This document shows positions 1 through 11,237 of a DNA stretch of 64,000 nt, piece after piece. How positions within the stretch are numbered: the stretch's first letter is position 1; the number at the start of each line of letters is the position of its first letter. The position numbers were made by a program, and so were the translations under genes. Source of the stretch: Terriglobia bacterium (GTDB lineage: Bacteria; Acidobacteriota; Terriglobia; Terriglobales; Acidobacteriaceae); NCBI GenBank assembly GCA_020073495.1, contig JAIQFD010000005.1:124001-188000 (forward strand). The letters run 5' to 3'. The notes below the pieces were generated by a model. That model was not told where the DNA came from, ran no database searches, and saw only the letters and a list, made by a program, of their open reading frames with translations.

Positions 1-597
1 ACCATGGCGCTCTCCGCGGTCAGGCCCGAGTACCTGCACCAGGTCGGCCTGCTACCGCAGGTGCCGCAGACTTCGAGCGACATCGGCTTTCTATTGAAAG
101 AGGCGTTGGATAAGGTCGCGTTCCTGCCCTTCGGGCGACGCGTCGACCTGTGGCGATGGCAGGTCTTCAACGGCAAGATCAAGCCGCAGGATTACGAGAA
201 GGCCTGGTGGGACATGATCAACAAGTACCAGGGGCTCTCGGCGCCTGTCCCGCGCACCGAAGCCGACTTCGATCCCGGCGCCAAGTACCACATTCCCGCG
301 AACACACCGTACGCGCGGTACTTCCTGGCGCGGATCTACCAGTTCCAGTTCCAGCGCGCGTTGTGCAAGAAGGCCGCCTACAGCGGGCCGCTGCACCGCT
401 GCTCTATCTACGGCAACAAGGCAGCGGGCGATCTGCTTAAGAAGGCGCTGGTAATGGGCAAAAGCCGTCCCTGGCAGGAGGTCATGTTCGAATTGACCGG
501 TGAGAAGGAAGGCGACGCTTCTGCGATGATGGAATACTTCGCTCCGCTCAAGCAGTGGCTCGACGAGCAGAACAAGGGACAGAAGATCAGCTGGTGA
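1..597 (+). CDS. M2 family peptidyl-dipeptidase (ACE-like), C-terminal part
   Basis: This is the 3' end of a gene that begins before the window; the frame is open from base 1. The C-terminal 198 residues match the last third of M2 zinc dipeptidases of the angiotensin-converting-enzyme family. Recognisable segments are KVAFLPFGRRVDLWRW, the YARYFLARIYQFQFQRALCK helix and the GPLHRCSIYGNKAAG block. The HEXXH zinc motif lies upstream and is not visible, so activity cannot be judged. Family members are usually exported and remove dipeptides from peptide C-termini. The gene converges on hemB, with a hairpin terminator between them. The family call is firm; the substrate is unknown. Confidence 0.85.
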   Translation, partial: TMALSAVRPEYLHQVGLLPQVPQTSSDIGFLLKEALDKVAFLPFGRRVDLWRWQVFNGKIKPQDYEKAWWDMINKYQGLSAPVPRTEADFDPGAKYHIPANTPYARYFLARIYQFQFQRALCKKAAYSGPLHRCSIYGNKAAGDLLKKALVMGKSRPWQEVMFELTGEKEGDASAMMEYFAPLKQWLDEQNKGQKISW

Positions 598-614
598 TCA
601 GGTTGGCACAGAAG

Positions 615-646
615 AAGGGCACGGTCGTTGCCGTGCCCTTTGATTT
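615..646 (+). terminator. rho-independent terminator between M2 peptidase and hemB
   Basis: A perfect 10-bp stem AAGGGCACGG / CCGTGCCCTT (615-624 with 631-640) encloses a 6-base loop and is followed by TGATTTTTCT. The T-rich tract favours the plus-strand gene. The hairpin is symmetrical and lies between two convergent genes, so it may also end hemB transcripts. Confidence 0.7.
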
Positions 647-659
647 TTCTCTGCAACGG

Positions 660-1694
660 TCAGCCCAGTAGTTTTGCGGCGTCCTTCGCGAAATAGGTCA
701 GGATGATGCTCGCCCCGGCACGCTGGATCGATTGCAGCGACTCCAGCATGATCCGGTTCTTGTCCACCCAGTTGTTCTGTGCGGCGGCCATGATCATGGC
801 GTACTCGCCGGAGACCTGGTAAGCCGCCAGCGGCACATCAAAACGCTGGCGCGCTGCGTGGATCACGTCCAGGTAGGGCATCGCCGGCTTCACCATGACC
901 ATGTCGGCGCCCTCGGCCAGGTCGAGCTCGATCTCGTGCAGCGCTTCGCGCAGGTTGGCGCCATCCATCTGGTAAGAGCGGCGGTCGCCGAACTGCGGCG
1001 CCGAGTCCGCTGCCTCGCGGAACGGCCCGTAAAACGCCGAAGCGAACTTGGCCGCATAGGACAGGATGGGGATGTTGGTGAACCCATTCTCGTCGAGCGC
1101 CTTGCGGATGGCAGCCACGCGCCCATCCATCATGTCGGAGGGCGCGATAATGTCCATTCCGGCGCGCGCCTGCGACACCGCGGTCTTGGCCAGGATCTCC
1201 AACGTGGCGTCGTTGACGATCTCATACTCGGCGACGGCGGGGGGCGGAGCTGCGGCTACCGCAGCGCCCAGCGACTGCGCCGTGGTGCTCTTGCGCACGA
1301 TCCCGCAGTGTCCGTGGCTCATGTACTCGCAGAGGCACACATCCCCAACGACGATCAGCCCCGGCACCTCGCGTTTGATGGCCCGCGTCGCCTGTTGTAC
1401 GATTCCGTCGGTCGCCCAGGCGCCGGTTGCCATCTCGTCTTTCGACTCGGGCAGGCCGAAGAGGATGACCGCAGGCACTCCCAGCGACTTGACCTCGCGC
1501 GCCTCCTTGACCGCTTCATCGACCGAAAGGTTGTAAACCCCGGGCATGGAGCGCACTTCTTTGCGCACACCCTCCCCCGGGCAAACGAACATCGGGTACA
1601 CGAAACCTTCAGGAGTAAGACGGGTTTCACGCACCAGCGACCGCATCTGGTCGGTCCGCCGGAGCCTGCGCATACGAGTGATAGGGAAGGACAT
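660..1694 (-). CDS. hemB: delta-aminolevulinic acid dehydratase (porphobilinogen synthase)
   Basis: The enzyme condenses two 5-aminolevulinate molecules to porphobilinogen in the cytoplasm, the second committed step of heme synthesis. The 344-residue protein has both active-site lysines: K216 in SYAAKFAS and K269 in [12 protein letters not shown], the latter forming the Schiff base. C120, C122 and C130 in [14 protein letters not shown] form the cysteine triad of the zinc-dependent class. An Ala/Pro-rich stretch of roughly 15 extra residues (around [15 protein letters not shown]) sits just before the conserved NDATLE block. The gene stands alone, opposite the upstream histidine kinase. A strong heme supply fits the many c-type cytochromes encoded 30-50 kb away; hemA is at 56.5-57.8 kb. 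Confidence 0.95.
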   Translation of the reverse strand: MSFPITRMRRLRRTDQMRSLVRETRLTPEGFVYPMFVCPGEGVRKEVRSMPGVYNLSVDEAVKEAREVKSLGVPAVILFGLPESKDEMATGAWATDGIVQQATRAIKREVPGLIVVGDVCLCEYMSHGHCGIVRKSTTAQSLGAAVAAAPPPAVAEYEIVNDATLEILAKTAVSQARAGMDIIAPSDMMDGRVAAIRKALDENGFTNIPILSYAAKFASAFYGPFREAADSAPQFGDRRSYQMDGANLREALHEIELDLAEGADMVMVKPAMPYLDVIHAARQRFDVPLAAYQVSGEYAMIMAAAQNNWVDKNRIMLESLQSIQRAGASIILTYFAKDAAKLLG

Positions 1695-1778
1695 GACGGC
1701 TTCATTCTAGCACCCGGGTCGGCACAAGAAATGCGTTCCAAGCCTGTATTTACGCGGTTCCGGGTACCTTTGTAACTA

Positions 1779-3566
1779 TTGAATTCAGGGCATTTGCGGC
1801 TACCATGCTCCAGAAGGGGCCCTACGTCTAAGCGAGCCAAATCGTGGCTCATCCCGCCGATGTTGCTGGTCGGCGTCTATGCTGTGGTGTCCGTCACGGC
1901 CCCGCCGAGCTATGCCCTGACCGTTTTCGGTGACATTGCCCAGGAACTGATGGCCCTGGGTGTGCTCGCCGCCATGGCGGCCAACATCGGCCAGGACCGC
2001 GGCCGCGCCAATCTGTTCTGGATCTCGATGAGTGTGGGCTGCGCCTTTTGGGCCGCTTCCCAGGGTTTGTGGGTTTATTACGAGGTCGTCATTCGGCGTC
2101 CCATGCCCCAGCCGTTCTGGGGGGACATCATCTCGTTCCTTCACATCGTCCCCTTGATGGGAGCATTGGCCGTCCAGCCTCACCTGCGCCAGGACACGCG
2201 CTTCCTGCGGGTCGGCATGCTCGACCTCTCCACCCTGCTGCTGTGGTGGATGTATCTGTACCTCTTCTTGGTCATTCCCTGGCAATACATCTCGCTCAAC
2301 GATTTTCAGTACGGACGGACGTTCACGACTCTGTCATTCATCGAAAATGTGGCCTTCGTCATTGGCGTGGGAATCGTTTGGGGAAGCACTGCCGGACCGT
2401 GGCGCAGGATCTACCAGCGCTTGTTCCTGGCCGGTCTCCTCTATGCCATGAGTTCGACCCTGGGGAACATCGCCGACTACAACCACAAATACTACACGGG
2501 CAGCATCTATGACGTTCCTTTGCTGATCTCGGTGCTCGGATTTATCTGGGCGGGGGTCGGCGCCCACGAGCAATGGAAAGAGGAGGGCACGGCGTCTCCT
2601 CGGCGCGAGCAGTACGCGGTGTGGCCGGCCCGGCTGGCGATGGCCGCCGTGCTCTCCATGCCGGTCGTGGCCATGCTCGACATCGCGATCATGCCGCAGC
2701 CGTTGGCGGTGCGCAATTACCGTTTGGTGCTCACCCTGGGCGCCATGCTGCTGCTCGGCGCGCTGGTGTTTATCAAGGAACATTTCATGGACGAGGAGCT
2801 GTTGCTCCTCTTGCAGGCATCGCATCAGTCCTTCGAGGACCTCAGCCGCGTCCAGGACCAGCTCGTGCACTCGGAGAAGATGGCCGCGCTCGGCCAGCTC
2901 GTTGCCGGCGCCGCTCACGAGATCAATAACCCGTTGGCCGCCATCCTCGGATACTCCGACATCCTGGGTTCGCAAAAATCGCTGCCAGAGGACGCTCGCG
3001 CCATGGCCGAGAAGATCGGGCAGCAGGCCCGCCGGACCAAGACCCTGGTCGGCCACCTGCTTAGCTTCGCCAAGCAATCGAATACGGAAAAGAGCCTGCT
3101 CAACGTCGATGCCGTGGTCAACAACGCGGTCACCCTGCGGCAGATGGATCTGGGAAAGAACAACATCCACGTCGAGCGTGTCAGCGAGGCGGAACAGCCT
3201 TACATCCTGGGCGACTCCAACCAGCTCCTCCAGGTCTGCTGCCATATCATCAACAATGCGGTGGACGCGCTGCAGGAGACTGGCGGCGGCACCATCACCG
3301 TTCGCACTGGCCGCCGCAACGGCCATGTCACGCTCGAAATCTCCGATACCGGCCCGGGGATCAAGGACCCGCAGCGCATCTTCGATCCCTTCTACACCAC
3401 CAAGCCGATCGGCAAGGGCACTGGTCTGGGGCTGAGCGCCTGCTACGGAATCGTCCACGAGCACCACGGGCAGATCACGGGGTTCAACCGCCCCAACGGT
3501 GGGGCCACCTTCCTGTTGAAGTTTCCCGCCGCCGGCCAGAGCCTGATCGACAGCGTCAACCCCTAG
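1779..3566 (+). CDS. membrane sensor histidine kinase
   Basis: The 595-residue protein has a hydrophobic N-terminal half with about seven membrane segments (residues 25-335), then a short coiled linker, a HisKA dimerisation domain and a HATPase domain. The phospho-acceptor is H380 in GAAHEINNPLAAILGY. The ATPase carries the N box (INNAVDAL), G1 box (DTGPGIKDP) and G2 box (GKGTGLGLS). The membrane part resembles no sensor domain I can name, so the signal is unknown. No response regulator is adjacent, making it an orphan kinase. The start is uncertain: the TTG at 1779 has no clear ribosome site, and TTG 1794 or ATG 1860 in the same frame are possible. Confidence 0.85.
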   Translation: MNSGHLRLPCSRRGPTSKRAKSWLIPPMLLVGVYAVVSVTAPPSYALTVFGDIAQELMALGVLAAMAANIGQDRGRANLFWISMSVGCAFWAASQGLWVYYEVVIRRPMPQPFWGDIISFLHIVPLMGALAVQPHLRQDTRFLRVGMLDLSTLLLWWMYLYLFLVIPWQYISLNDFQYGRTFTTLSFIENVAFVIGVGIVWGSTAGPWRRIYQRLFLAGLLYAMSSTLGNIADYNHKYYTGSIYDVPLLISVLGFIWAGVGAHEQWKEEGTASPRREQYAVWPARLAMAAVLSMPVVAMLDIAIMPQPLAVRNYRLVLTLGAMLLLGALVFIKEHFMDEELLLLLQASHQSFEDLSRVQDQLVHSEKMAALGQLVAGAAHEINNPLAAILGYSDILGSQKSLPEDARAMAEKIGQQARRTKTLVGHLLSFAKQSNTEKSLLNVDAVVNNAVTLRQMDLGKNNIHVERVSEAEQPYILGDSNQLLQVCCHIINNAVDALQETGGGTITVRTGRRNGHVTLEISDTGPGIKDPQRIFDPFYTTKPIGKGTGLGLSACYGIVHEHHGQITGFNRPNGGATFLLKFPAAGQSLIDSVNP

Positions 3567-3626
3567 AACGGGCCCTTACTGCTGAGGCTTGTTCGCCGCG
3601 TCTCCCTGATAACATTGGTTCTCTGT

Positions 3627-6047
3627 ATGCCTGCCTTGCCGCACACCAGCGCGCGTGCGCTGGAATTCGACGTTCTCCGCGAGATGCTGCGCGGTTATGC
3701 CGCGTCGCCGCTCGGTCACGAGCGTCTCTCGCGCTTGGCACCCTCGGACGACATTGCCTGGATCGAACGCCAGCATCAACTCGTGGCCGAGGTGAGAGAA
3801 TTCCTGCGCACCGGCGGCCGCTTCGATTTCTCCAGCCTGCTCGATCCGGCCGCACTGGTCGACAAGTCACGTATCGAGGGCGCCGCGCTCGATACCGAGG
3901 CTCTGCGCGCCATCGTGCTGGTGGTGGACCGCGCCGACGAGTGGCGGCACATCGCAGCCCATCCGCCGTCGCAGATGAAACGGGAGTTTGCGGCTGTTAC
4001 CGAGCTCTCCAGCAGAATCGGCGACTTCACGGATTTCCTGCGCTTCTTCCGCAACAAGATCCTTCCTGACGGCACCCTCGACGACCGCGCCTCGCCCGAG
4101 CTGGCCCACGTCCGCCGCGAAGTCGAGAAGCAGAAGCGCCTGATCCAGGAATCTCTGCGCGGCTACCTGCGCCGCCTGGCCGAGGGCGGAGCCGTGCAGG
4201 ATGAACTCATCACCATCCGCGGCGAGCGTTTCGTCATCCCGGTGAAGACGGAGCAGAAGCGCCGCGTCAACGGCGTCGTGCACGGCGCCAGTTCCAGCGG
4301 CCAGACCGTTTTCGTCGAGCCGCTCGAGACCATTGAGCAGAACAACGACCTGGTGCGCCTGCTGGAAGAGGAACAGGCCGAGGTCCACCGCATCCTGCTG
4401 GAAATGACCGCGCGCGTGCGCGATCACGCCGACGCCATCCTTGCTGCCGCCGACGTCCTCGCCGAACTGGAGCTTCAATTCGCCAAAGCGCGCTTCGCCG
4501 AAGACTACGACTGCGTGCAGCCCTCTTTCCGCGACCATGTGTGCATCCTCCGCAACGCGCGTCATCCCCTGCTCGATCGCACCCTGAAGCTGAAGAACGG
4601 GCGCATCGTGCCCATCTCGCTGGAACTCGAAGGCGACCGCCGCCAGCTCATCATCAGCGGCCCCAACACCGGGGGAAAGACAGTGGCGCTGAAGACCGTC
4701 GGCTTGCTCACCCTCATGGCACAGGCGGGTGTGCCCGTGTCCGCCGAGCGTGCCGAGCTGCCTGTTTTCGACGCCGTCCTGGCCGACATCGGCGACTACC
4801 AGTCCATCGAGCAGAACCTCTCGACCTTTTCTGCGCACATCACCAACATCGACCGCATCTCGCGTACGGCGACCGATCGCTCTCTGGTGCTGCTCGACGA
4901 ACTCGGTTCCGCCACCGATCCCACCGAGGGAGCGGCGCTGGCCGTCGCTATCGCCGACTACTTCTGCCGACGTGGATGCATCAGCGTCATCTCCACCCAC
5001 CACACCTCGCTCAAAGTCTATGCCGCGAACACCGACGGCGTGCTCAACGCCGCTGTCGGTTTCGACGAGCGCACGCTCCAGCCCACGTACGAGCTGAAGA
5101 TCGGCGTGCCCGGCGCCTCGGCCGGCATCAATATCGCCCAGCGCCTGGGCCTGAACCCCGACATCCTGAAGGCCGCGCGAGAAGCCGTCGGCACGCAGGC
5201 TCGGGATGTCGCCCGGTTCCTGGACAAACTTCACGCCGAGCTCCGCGAAGCCGAGCAGGAGCGCTCGCGATTGCAGACGCGTGAAGAGGAGGTCGCCCGC
5301 GAGAAGAAACGCCTCGACAGCGAAGGCCTGAAGGAACAGCGCGAGCGCGTCCGCGACATGGAGAAAAAACTGGAGGGCGTGCTGCGTGACTTCGAATACC
5401 GTGCCCGCGAGACCGTGCAGGCGGTGCAGGACCGCGCCGCCGCCCTCAAGCTGTCGAAGGACGCGGAGCGCCGCATCGCCAAGCTGCGCCGCGAATTCAA
5501 GGAAGAATTCGATTCCGCCATCGTCGCGCACTCGACCGGCGCGGATCGCGGCGACCCCAATGCGCGGCCCTCCGAGGTCAAGCACGTCAGCGAGGGCGAC
5601 ACCGTGCGTCTGAAGTCGCTGGGTCGCAACGCCGTGGTCAAGCGCAAGCTCGACGACCAGGCCTACGAAGTCGAGATGGGCGCCATGAAGATGCGCGTGC
5701 CCAAGGACGACATAGCGGAGATCGTGATCCGCGCCTCCGACTCGCCGGTCAAGGCGGCACGCGCCCACGGCATCTCGGTTTCGGTGGCGGAAGAGTCGGG
5801 CGTGCCCACCGAGATCAACGTCATCGGCGAGAACGTGGACGAAGCCACCCGCCGCGTCGAGAAGTTCATTGACCGCGCCTTTCTGGCTGGCGCCTCACGC
5901 GTGCGCATCGTGCACGGCAGCGGTATGGGGATCCTGCGCAAGGCCCTGCGCCAATACTTGCAGAATCATCCCCAGGTCGCCAGCGTCTCCGAGCCTCCCC
6001 AGAACGAGGGTGGAGGGGGAGCGACGGTCGTGGAACTCCGGGTGTAA
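3627..6047 (+). CDS. mutS2: endonuclease MutS2
   Basis: This is an 806-residue MutS2, an ATPase that acts on branched DNA and recombination intermediates or on collided ribosomes, depending on the species; it is not a mismatch repair MutS. Walker A is GPNTGGKT (345-352), Walker B is LVLLDE (420-425), followed by STHHTSLK. A long coiled coil covers about residues 520-625, and the C-terminal Smr domain covers about 729-798. In the Smr domain the usual LDLRG motif reads INVIG, while HGSGMG (from H763) is kept. ATG 3627 is preferred over the in-frame TTG at 3615. The gene follows the histidine kinase by 60 bases. Confidence 0.93.
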   Translation: MPALPHTSARALEFDVLREMLRGYAASPLGHERLSRLAPSDDIAWIERQHQLVAEVREFLRTGGRFDFSSLLDPAALVDKSRIEGAALDTEALRAIVLVVDRADEWRHIAAHPPSQMKREFAAVTELSSRIGDFTDFLRFFRNKILPDGTLDDRASPELAHVRREVEKQKRLIQESLRGYLRRLAEGGAVQDELITIRGERFVIPVKTEQKRRVNGVVHGASSSGQTVFVEPLETIEQNNDLVRLLEEEQAEVHRILLEMTARVRDHADAILAAADVLAELELQFAKARFAEDYDCVQPSFRDHVCILRNARHPLLDRTLKLKNGRIVPISLELEGDRRQLIISGPNTGGKTVALKTVGLLTLMAQAGVPVSAERAELPVFDAVLADIGDYQSIEQNLSTFSAHITNIDRISRTATDRSLVLLDELGSATDPTEGAALAVAIADYFCRRGCISVISTHHTSLKVYAANTDGVLNAAVGFDERTLQPTYELKIGVPGASAGINIAQRLGLNPDILKAAREAVGTQARDVARFLDKLHAELREAEQERSRLQTREEEVAREKKRLDSEGLKEQRERVRDMEKKLEGVLRDFEYRARETVQAVQDRAAALKLSKDAERRIAKLRREFKEEFDSAIVAHSTGADRGDPNARPSEVKHVSEGDTVRLKSLGRNAVVKRKLDDQAYEVEMGAMKMRVPKDDIAEIVIRASDSPVKAARAHGISVSVAEESGVPTEINVIGENVDEATRRVEKFIDRAFLAGASRVRIVHGSGMGILRKALRQYLQNHPQVASVSEPPQNEGGGGATVVELRV

Positions 6048-6060
6048 GCTTCGTTCGACC

Positions 6061-6708
6061 ATGGCGTCTTTGCCGACTTACGATCCTTCTTGGCCACAAC
6101 TGCTGTCGGGAGAGGCCATCATTTGGCGCGGCCGCCCCGTCCGTGGGCGCTACGTTGTCAAAGACGCGAAGATGACGCTGACGGGCATTCCCATGGCGCT
6201 GTTTATTTCAGTATGGATGTGGTTCGCAATCTCTATTCCGAAGAAGAACTGGCCTCCCAAGGGTCCGGACGACGCGTTCGGTTACATCTTTCCCGTGTTC
6301 GGGTTGTTGTTCGTGGCCGTTGCCTTGAATCAGTTGGTCGGGCATTACTTGCGAAACTGGCTGGAATCGGCGAACGCTGAATACGTGGTCACGAACAAGA
6401 GAATTATCCAGCGCCTCGGCGTGTTTCGCCCGCGCGAACTGAGCCATCCGCACTCTGACCGGCCGATCGAACTGCGGCGCTATGGGAATTCGCAAGTGGG
6501 TGACATTGTGCTACGCGCCACTTGGACGGCGGCTCAACCGAAGCAATTCGGCGAAGCTATCCAGCGAATGTTCAATCCGCAATCTGCCTCGAATGAGTTC
6601 GCCCTTTATGCCGTGGATAACGTTGAGACTGTATATCGGTTGATTCTCGAGCAACTCAAGAAGGCGCAAGCTGCAACCGAGGCGACGCCGTCGGTTTTCC
6701 GCCAATAG
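6061..6708 (+). CDS. membrane protein with bacterial PH-like domain
   Basis: The 215-residue protein starts at ATG 6061, 13 bases after the mutS2 stop, so the two are probably co-transcribed. Two hydrophobic segments lie at about residues 38-58 and 76-96. A segment beginning YVVTNKRIIQR follows, which is the hallmark strand pair of bacterial PH-like (bPH2/YdbT-like) domains. The C-terminal part, with PKQFGEAIQRMF and a terminal helix, is not recognised. Such proteins are usually inner-membrane proteins of unknown role. The function cannot be assigned; the domain call is moderate. Confidence 0.65.
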   Translation: MASLPTYDPSWPQLLSGEAIIWRGRPVRGRYVVKDAKMTLTGIPMALFISVWMWFAISIPKKNWPPKGPDDAFGYIFPVFGLLFVAVALNQLVGHYLRNWLESANAEYVVTNKRIIQRLGVFRPRELSHPHSDRPIELRRYGNSQVGDIVLRATWTAAQPKQFGEAIQRMFNPQSASNEFALYAVDNVETVYRLILEQLKKAQAATEATPSVFRQ

Positions 6709-6768
6709 AGGCCCAGCGGAGTTGTAGTTTTCCGCGAATCTCCACGGCTTTGTCCGGGAATCCACAGC

Positions 6769-6777
6769 TTATCCACA
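6769..6777 (+). promoter_or_regulatory. consensus DnaA box upstream of dnaG
   Basis: TTATCCACA is a perfect DnaA box. A related TCCACAGC half-site lies 8 bases upstream, giving a TCCACAGCTTATCCACAGCT run. It sits 68 bases before the dnaG start in a 137-bp gap with no other visible signal. Looser copies occur upstream of dnaB (TTTTCCACA at 11287-11295, TTCTCCACA at 11300-11308). DnaA control of dnaG is inference. Confidence 0.45.
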
Positions 6778-6845
6778 GCTCTTGTCACATTTCTGCTGCG
6801 CCGTCGTAGTTTCTGGCCCAGAATTCCCGCGGAGCAGTCTGCCCG

Positions 6846-8660
6846 ATGGCCAACCCCGGCGATTTCGCGTACACGCTGAAGCAGCAGGCGGACATCGTCC
6901 GCATCATCGGCGATTACGTGAAGCTGAAAAAATCCGGGGCGCAGAATTTCTCCGGCCTCTGCCCCTTCCACAACGAGAAGACTCCGTCTTTTTCCGTCCA
7001 CCAGACGCGCCAGTTCTACCACTGCTTCGGCTGTGGCGTCTCCGGCGACGTCTTCTCCTTCGTGCAGAAGATCGAGAACATCACCTTTCCCGAAGCCGTG
7101 CGCCTGGTCGCGCAGAAGCTCGGCGTGCCCGTGCCCAAGCAGACCTACGACTCGCCCGCCGAGGCAAAAGAGGCCAAGCTGCGCGGCGCGCTCGTGGACC
7201 TTCACGAGCGCGCCTGCCAGTTCTTTGAAGAGCAACTCAAGCGCCCGGAAGCCGCACACGCCCGCGAGTACCTCGCCAGCCGCGGCCTGACCGAGGAAGG
7301 GATCAAGACCTTCCGCATCGGCTTCGCCCCCGACTCCGGTTTCGTGCTGCGTGATCGCCTGAAGGGCGCGGCCGACGAAGAACTCCTGAAAGCCTCTGGC
7401 CTCTTTTCGTGGAAGGAAGAGGCGCAGGGGGCAAGAGCTGCGCTGTACTCCAAGTTCCGCAACCGCGTGATTTTCCCCATCTCCAACGAATCAGGCAAGG
7501 TCATCGCCTTTACTGGCCGCACCCTCGCCACCGACGAGAAGTCTGGTCCCAAGTACCTGAACTCGCCCGAAACGGCGATTTACTCCAAGAGCCGCGTCCT
7601 CTACAACCTGGACCGCGCCCGGGAAGCGATCCGCAAGTTCGGTTACGTGATCCTGGTCGAAGGCCAGATGGACTGCATTTCGGTGTTCATGGCGGATCTC
7701 CACAATGTGATTGCCAGTTCCGGCACCGCCTTCACCGAGGCACAGGTCCGCCTGCTCAGCCGTTACACCAAGCAGATCATCGTCAACTTCGATCCTGACA
7801 CCGCCGGCGCCGCCGCCGCCGAGCGTTCACTTGCCATGCTGGTCGCCGAAGATTTCGTGATCAAGGTCGTGACCCTGGAACAGGGCTTCGACCCCGACCT
7901 GTACGTCCGAAAGATGGGAAAAGCTGCCTACGAGAATGCATTGCGCAGCGCGCCAAGGTATTTCGACTACCTCATCGAGCGCGCCATGACTCAGTTTCCG
8001 CCGCGTTCGCCCGAAGGCAAGGTCAAGGCCGTCAATTTCCTGCTGCCGCATATCCAGCGCATCCCCAGCCGGATCACGCGCGACGAACTGGCCAACGACA
8101 TCGCCCAGAAGCTGGGGATCGACTCTGCCGTCCTGCGCCAGGAACTGCGCCACGCCGTGGCCACGCGCAGCTCGTCGGTGAAAGCCGCCGCCGAGGCGCA
8201 GATCACGCAGGCTGAGCGCATTTTGATCCGCGCCCTGGCCTCGGCCACGGCCATGAGCGACGAATCTCCCCACTCCGACCGCTCGGGGGAAGATGGCCTT
8301 CCCGACCTTTGGCGTCAGGCTGAGTTCACGCTCACCAGCGAAGGCCTGCATCGCGGCCTGGCCGCCGAGTCCCTGATCGACGCCCTGCTCCAGGCCGAGC
8401 CCGGCACGGATCTCATGTCCCTGCCGCTGTCGGACTCCGACCGCCGCGTCCTCGCGACCACGCTGATGCACGAGGACGAAGAGCTCACGATGGAGCTGGT
8501 CGAAGAAGCGTTGGCAGCCTTACGCCGCCGCCGTCTCGAGCGTCAGCAACAGGAGGTGAAGCGCCAGATTGCCGATGCCGAGCGCAAGAACGATGCCGCC
8601 ACCCTGAACCGCTTGGTTCAGGAGAAACTCCGCATCGACCGCGAGCTGGCGACGCACTAG
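6846..8660 (+). CDS. dnaG: DNA primase
   Basis: The 604-residue primase makes RNA primers for lagging-strand synthesis at the replication fork. The N-terminal zinc-binding domain has CPFH (from residue 39) and the paired CFGC ligands. The TOPRIM catalytic core has E272 in VEGQMDC and the D316-P-D318 pair in NFDPDTAG. The C-terminal part (from about residue 430) is the DnaB-interacting domain, ending in long charged helices. Length is normal for the family. The gene is followed by rpoD after 270 bases, keeping the dnaG-rpoD part of the macromolecular synthesis operon. No rpsU is found upstream. Confidence 0.96.
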   Translation: MANPGDFAYTLKQQADIVRIIGDYVKLKKSGAQNFSGLCPFHNEKTPSFSVHQTRQFYHCFGCGVSGDVFSFVQKIENITFPEAVRLVAQKLGVPVPKQTYDSPAEAKEAKLRGALVDLHERACQFFEEQLKRPEAAHAREYLASRGLTEEGIKTFRIGFAPDSGFVLRDRLKGAADEELLKASGLFSWKEEAQGARAALYSKFRNRVIFPISNESGKVIAFTGRTLATDEKSGPKYLNSPETAIYSKSRVLYNLDRAREAIRKFGYVILVEGQMDCISVFMADLHNVIASSGTAFTEAQVRLLSRYTKQIIVNFDPDTAGAAAAERSLAMLVAEDFVIKVVTLEQGFDPDLYVRKMGKAAYENALRSAPRYFDYLIERAMTQFPPRSPEGKVKAVNFLLPHIQRIPSRITRDELANDIAQKLGIDSAVLRQELRHAVATRSSSVKAAAEAQITQAERILIRALASATAMSDESPHSDRSGEDGLPDLWRQAEFTLTSEGLHRGLAAESLIDALLQAEPGTDLMSLPLSDSDRRVLATTLMHEDEELTMELVEEALAALRRRRLERQQQEVKRQIADAERKNDAATLNRLVQEKLRIDRELATH

Positions 8661-8930
8661 TCGGGCTACTAGGTTTTCAGGGTTTGAGCATGGGAAATTT
8701 TCGGTTTCCGCCGCAAACCTCTGAAACCATCTAACCCATTGAAGCGTCTAATGGTTAAGAGGATCCGGCGGGCGGACTGGACGGGGGCGGGGACAAGGGT
8801 ATCTCTGGCCAAGTGGCAGCCTATTTTGCTAACATTAATGGGTTTCGACGCTAAAGCCCCCACTATCACTCCCCGCTGCCATAATGCGCGGTGACAGTCC
8901 TTTGCCCGGGCAGGACTACGAGGATTTCTT

Positions 8931-10628
<1,698 letters not shown>

Positions 10629-10645
10629 GCCAACAGCTTGGAAGG

Positions 10646-10698
10646 GGCACGGCTTCAGCCGTGCCATAAGCGCAGAAAAGATCGGGGGCTTTAGCCCC
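10646..10698. repeat. two palindromic REP-like hairpins after rpoD
   Basis: The first hairpin is GGCACGGC-TTCA-GCCGTGCC (10646-10665) and the second is GGGGCT-TT-AGCCCC (10685-10698). Both belong to a family of short palindromes with a central TTCA, TTTA or TAAA that recurs in this window at 25580, 46771-46877, 47488-47594 and 61644. Confidence 0.65.
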
Positions 10699-10708
10699 TG
10701 AGGTCTCC

Positions 10709-10740
10709 AGAGCGCGGCACTCGGCCGCGCTCTTTCCTTG
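10709..10740 (+). terminator. terminator of the dnaG-rpoD transcript
   Basis: A 10-bp stem AGAGCGCGGC / GCCGCGCTCT (10709-10718 with 10724-10733) with a 5-base loop is followed by TTCCTTG. It is the third hairpin after the rpoD stop. Confidence 0.6.
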
Positions 10741-10980
10741 GCCCCATCCTGGGCGAGCGCGCGCCGAATTGGAGCCTGTCCGGCGCGAAGCGAACGGCAG
10801 CGCGAATCGAAGAGCCTGCCCTCAGCGAAGCGAATGGGACCCCTACCGAACCCGGGTTTTCCCCTCGATTTCCTCGCATTTCCACAGCAATCCACCGAAA
10901 GTCACAGCTTCTACACAACTTCGCCCCGCCGGACCCTTGCGCAGCGAATTTCCCTCGGGCATCTTCCCATCAACGCGAGC

Positions 10981-11237
10981 GTGCAGTGTCCGCGCGCGTG
11001 GTACGGTGCACGGGCTGTTACGTCGGAGGACGATTCTCGGCCCGACCGGTTGCCGGAAGCCCCAGGGGCCGCTGGCGACCTGCACCAAGCGTCCCGTCCC
11101 TGTCTGTGGGCGCGAGCCCACCGGCAAAAACAGGTGGCGAGAGGGCGCCCTGCGCGCGCATCCATGGGCGGTGACGTCCGTGGCTCGACTCGGACATTTG
11201 CACCCAACGGGGCGGTTGCGTGGCTGGCGCAACCGCC
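10981..11237 (+). ncRNA. candidate structured non-coding RNA with intrinsic terminator
   Basis: About 223 bases are closed by a long-range helix: GTGCAGTGTCCG (10981-10992) pairs with CGGACATTTGCAC (11191-11203) apart from one bulge or mismatch. Nested inside are CACGG/CCGTG (11009-11013 with 11178-11182) and ACGTC/GACGT (11020-11024 with 11173-11177). Inner hairpins include CGGCCC/GGGCCG (11038-11043 with 11066-11071) and GTGGGC-GCGA-GCCCAC with a GNRA loop near 11106-11121. A strong terminator follows directly: GGCGGTTGCG / CGCAACCGCC (11211-11220 with 11228-11237), then TTTGTTGTTT. No plausible protein is encoded. It does not match tmRNA, SRP RNA or RNase P RNA. 6S RNA or a lineage-specific RNA are possible. 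Confidence 0.5.

Noticed and set aside
3867-5768. 633-codon open frame on the minus strand over mutS2
   Set aside because: Shadow of a high-GC gene: composition is Asp/Gly/Val/His-rich with no domain, and the plus frame is a clear MutS2.
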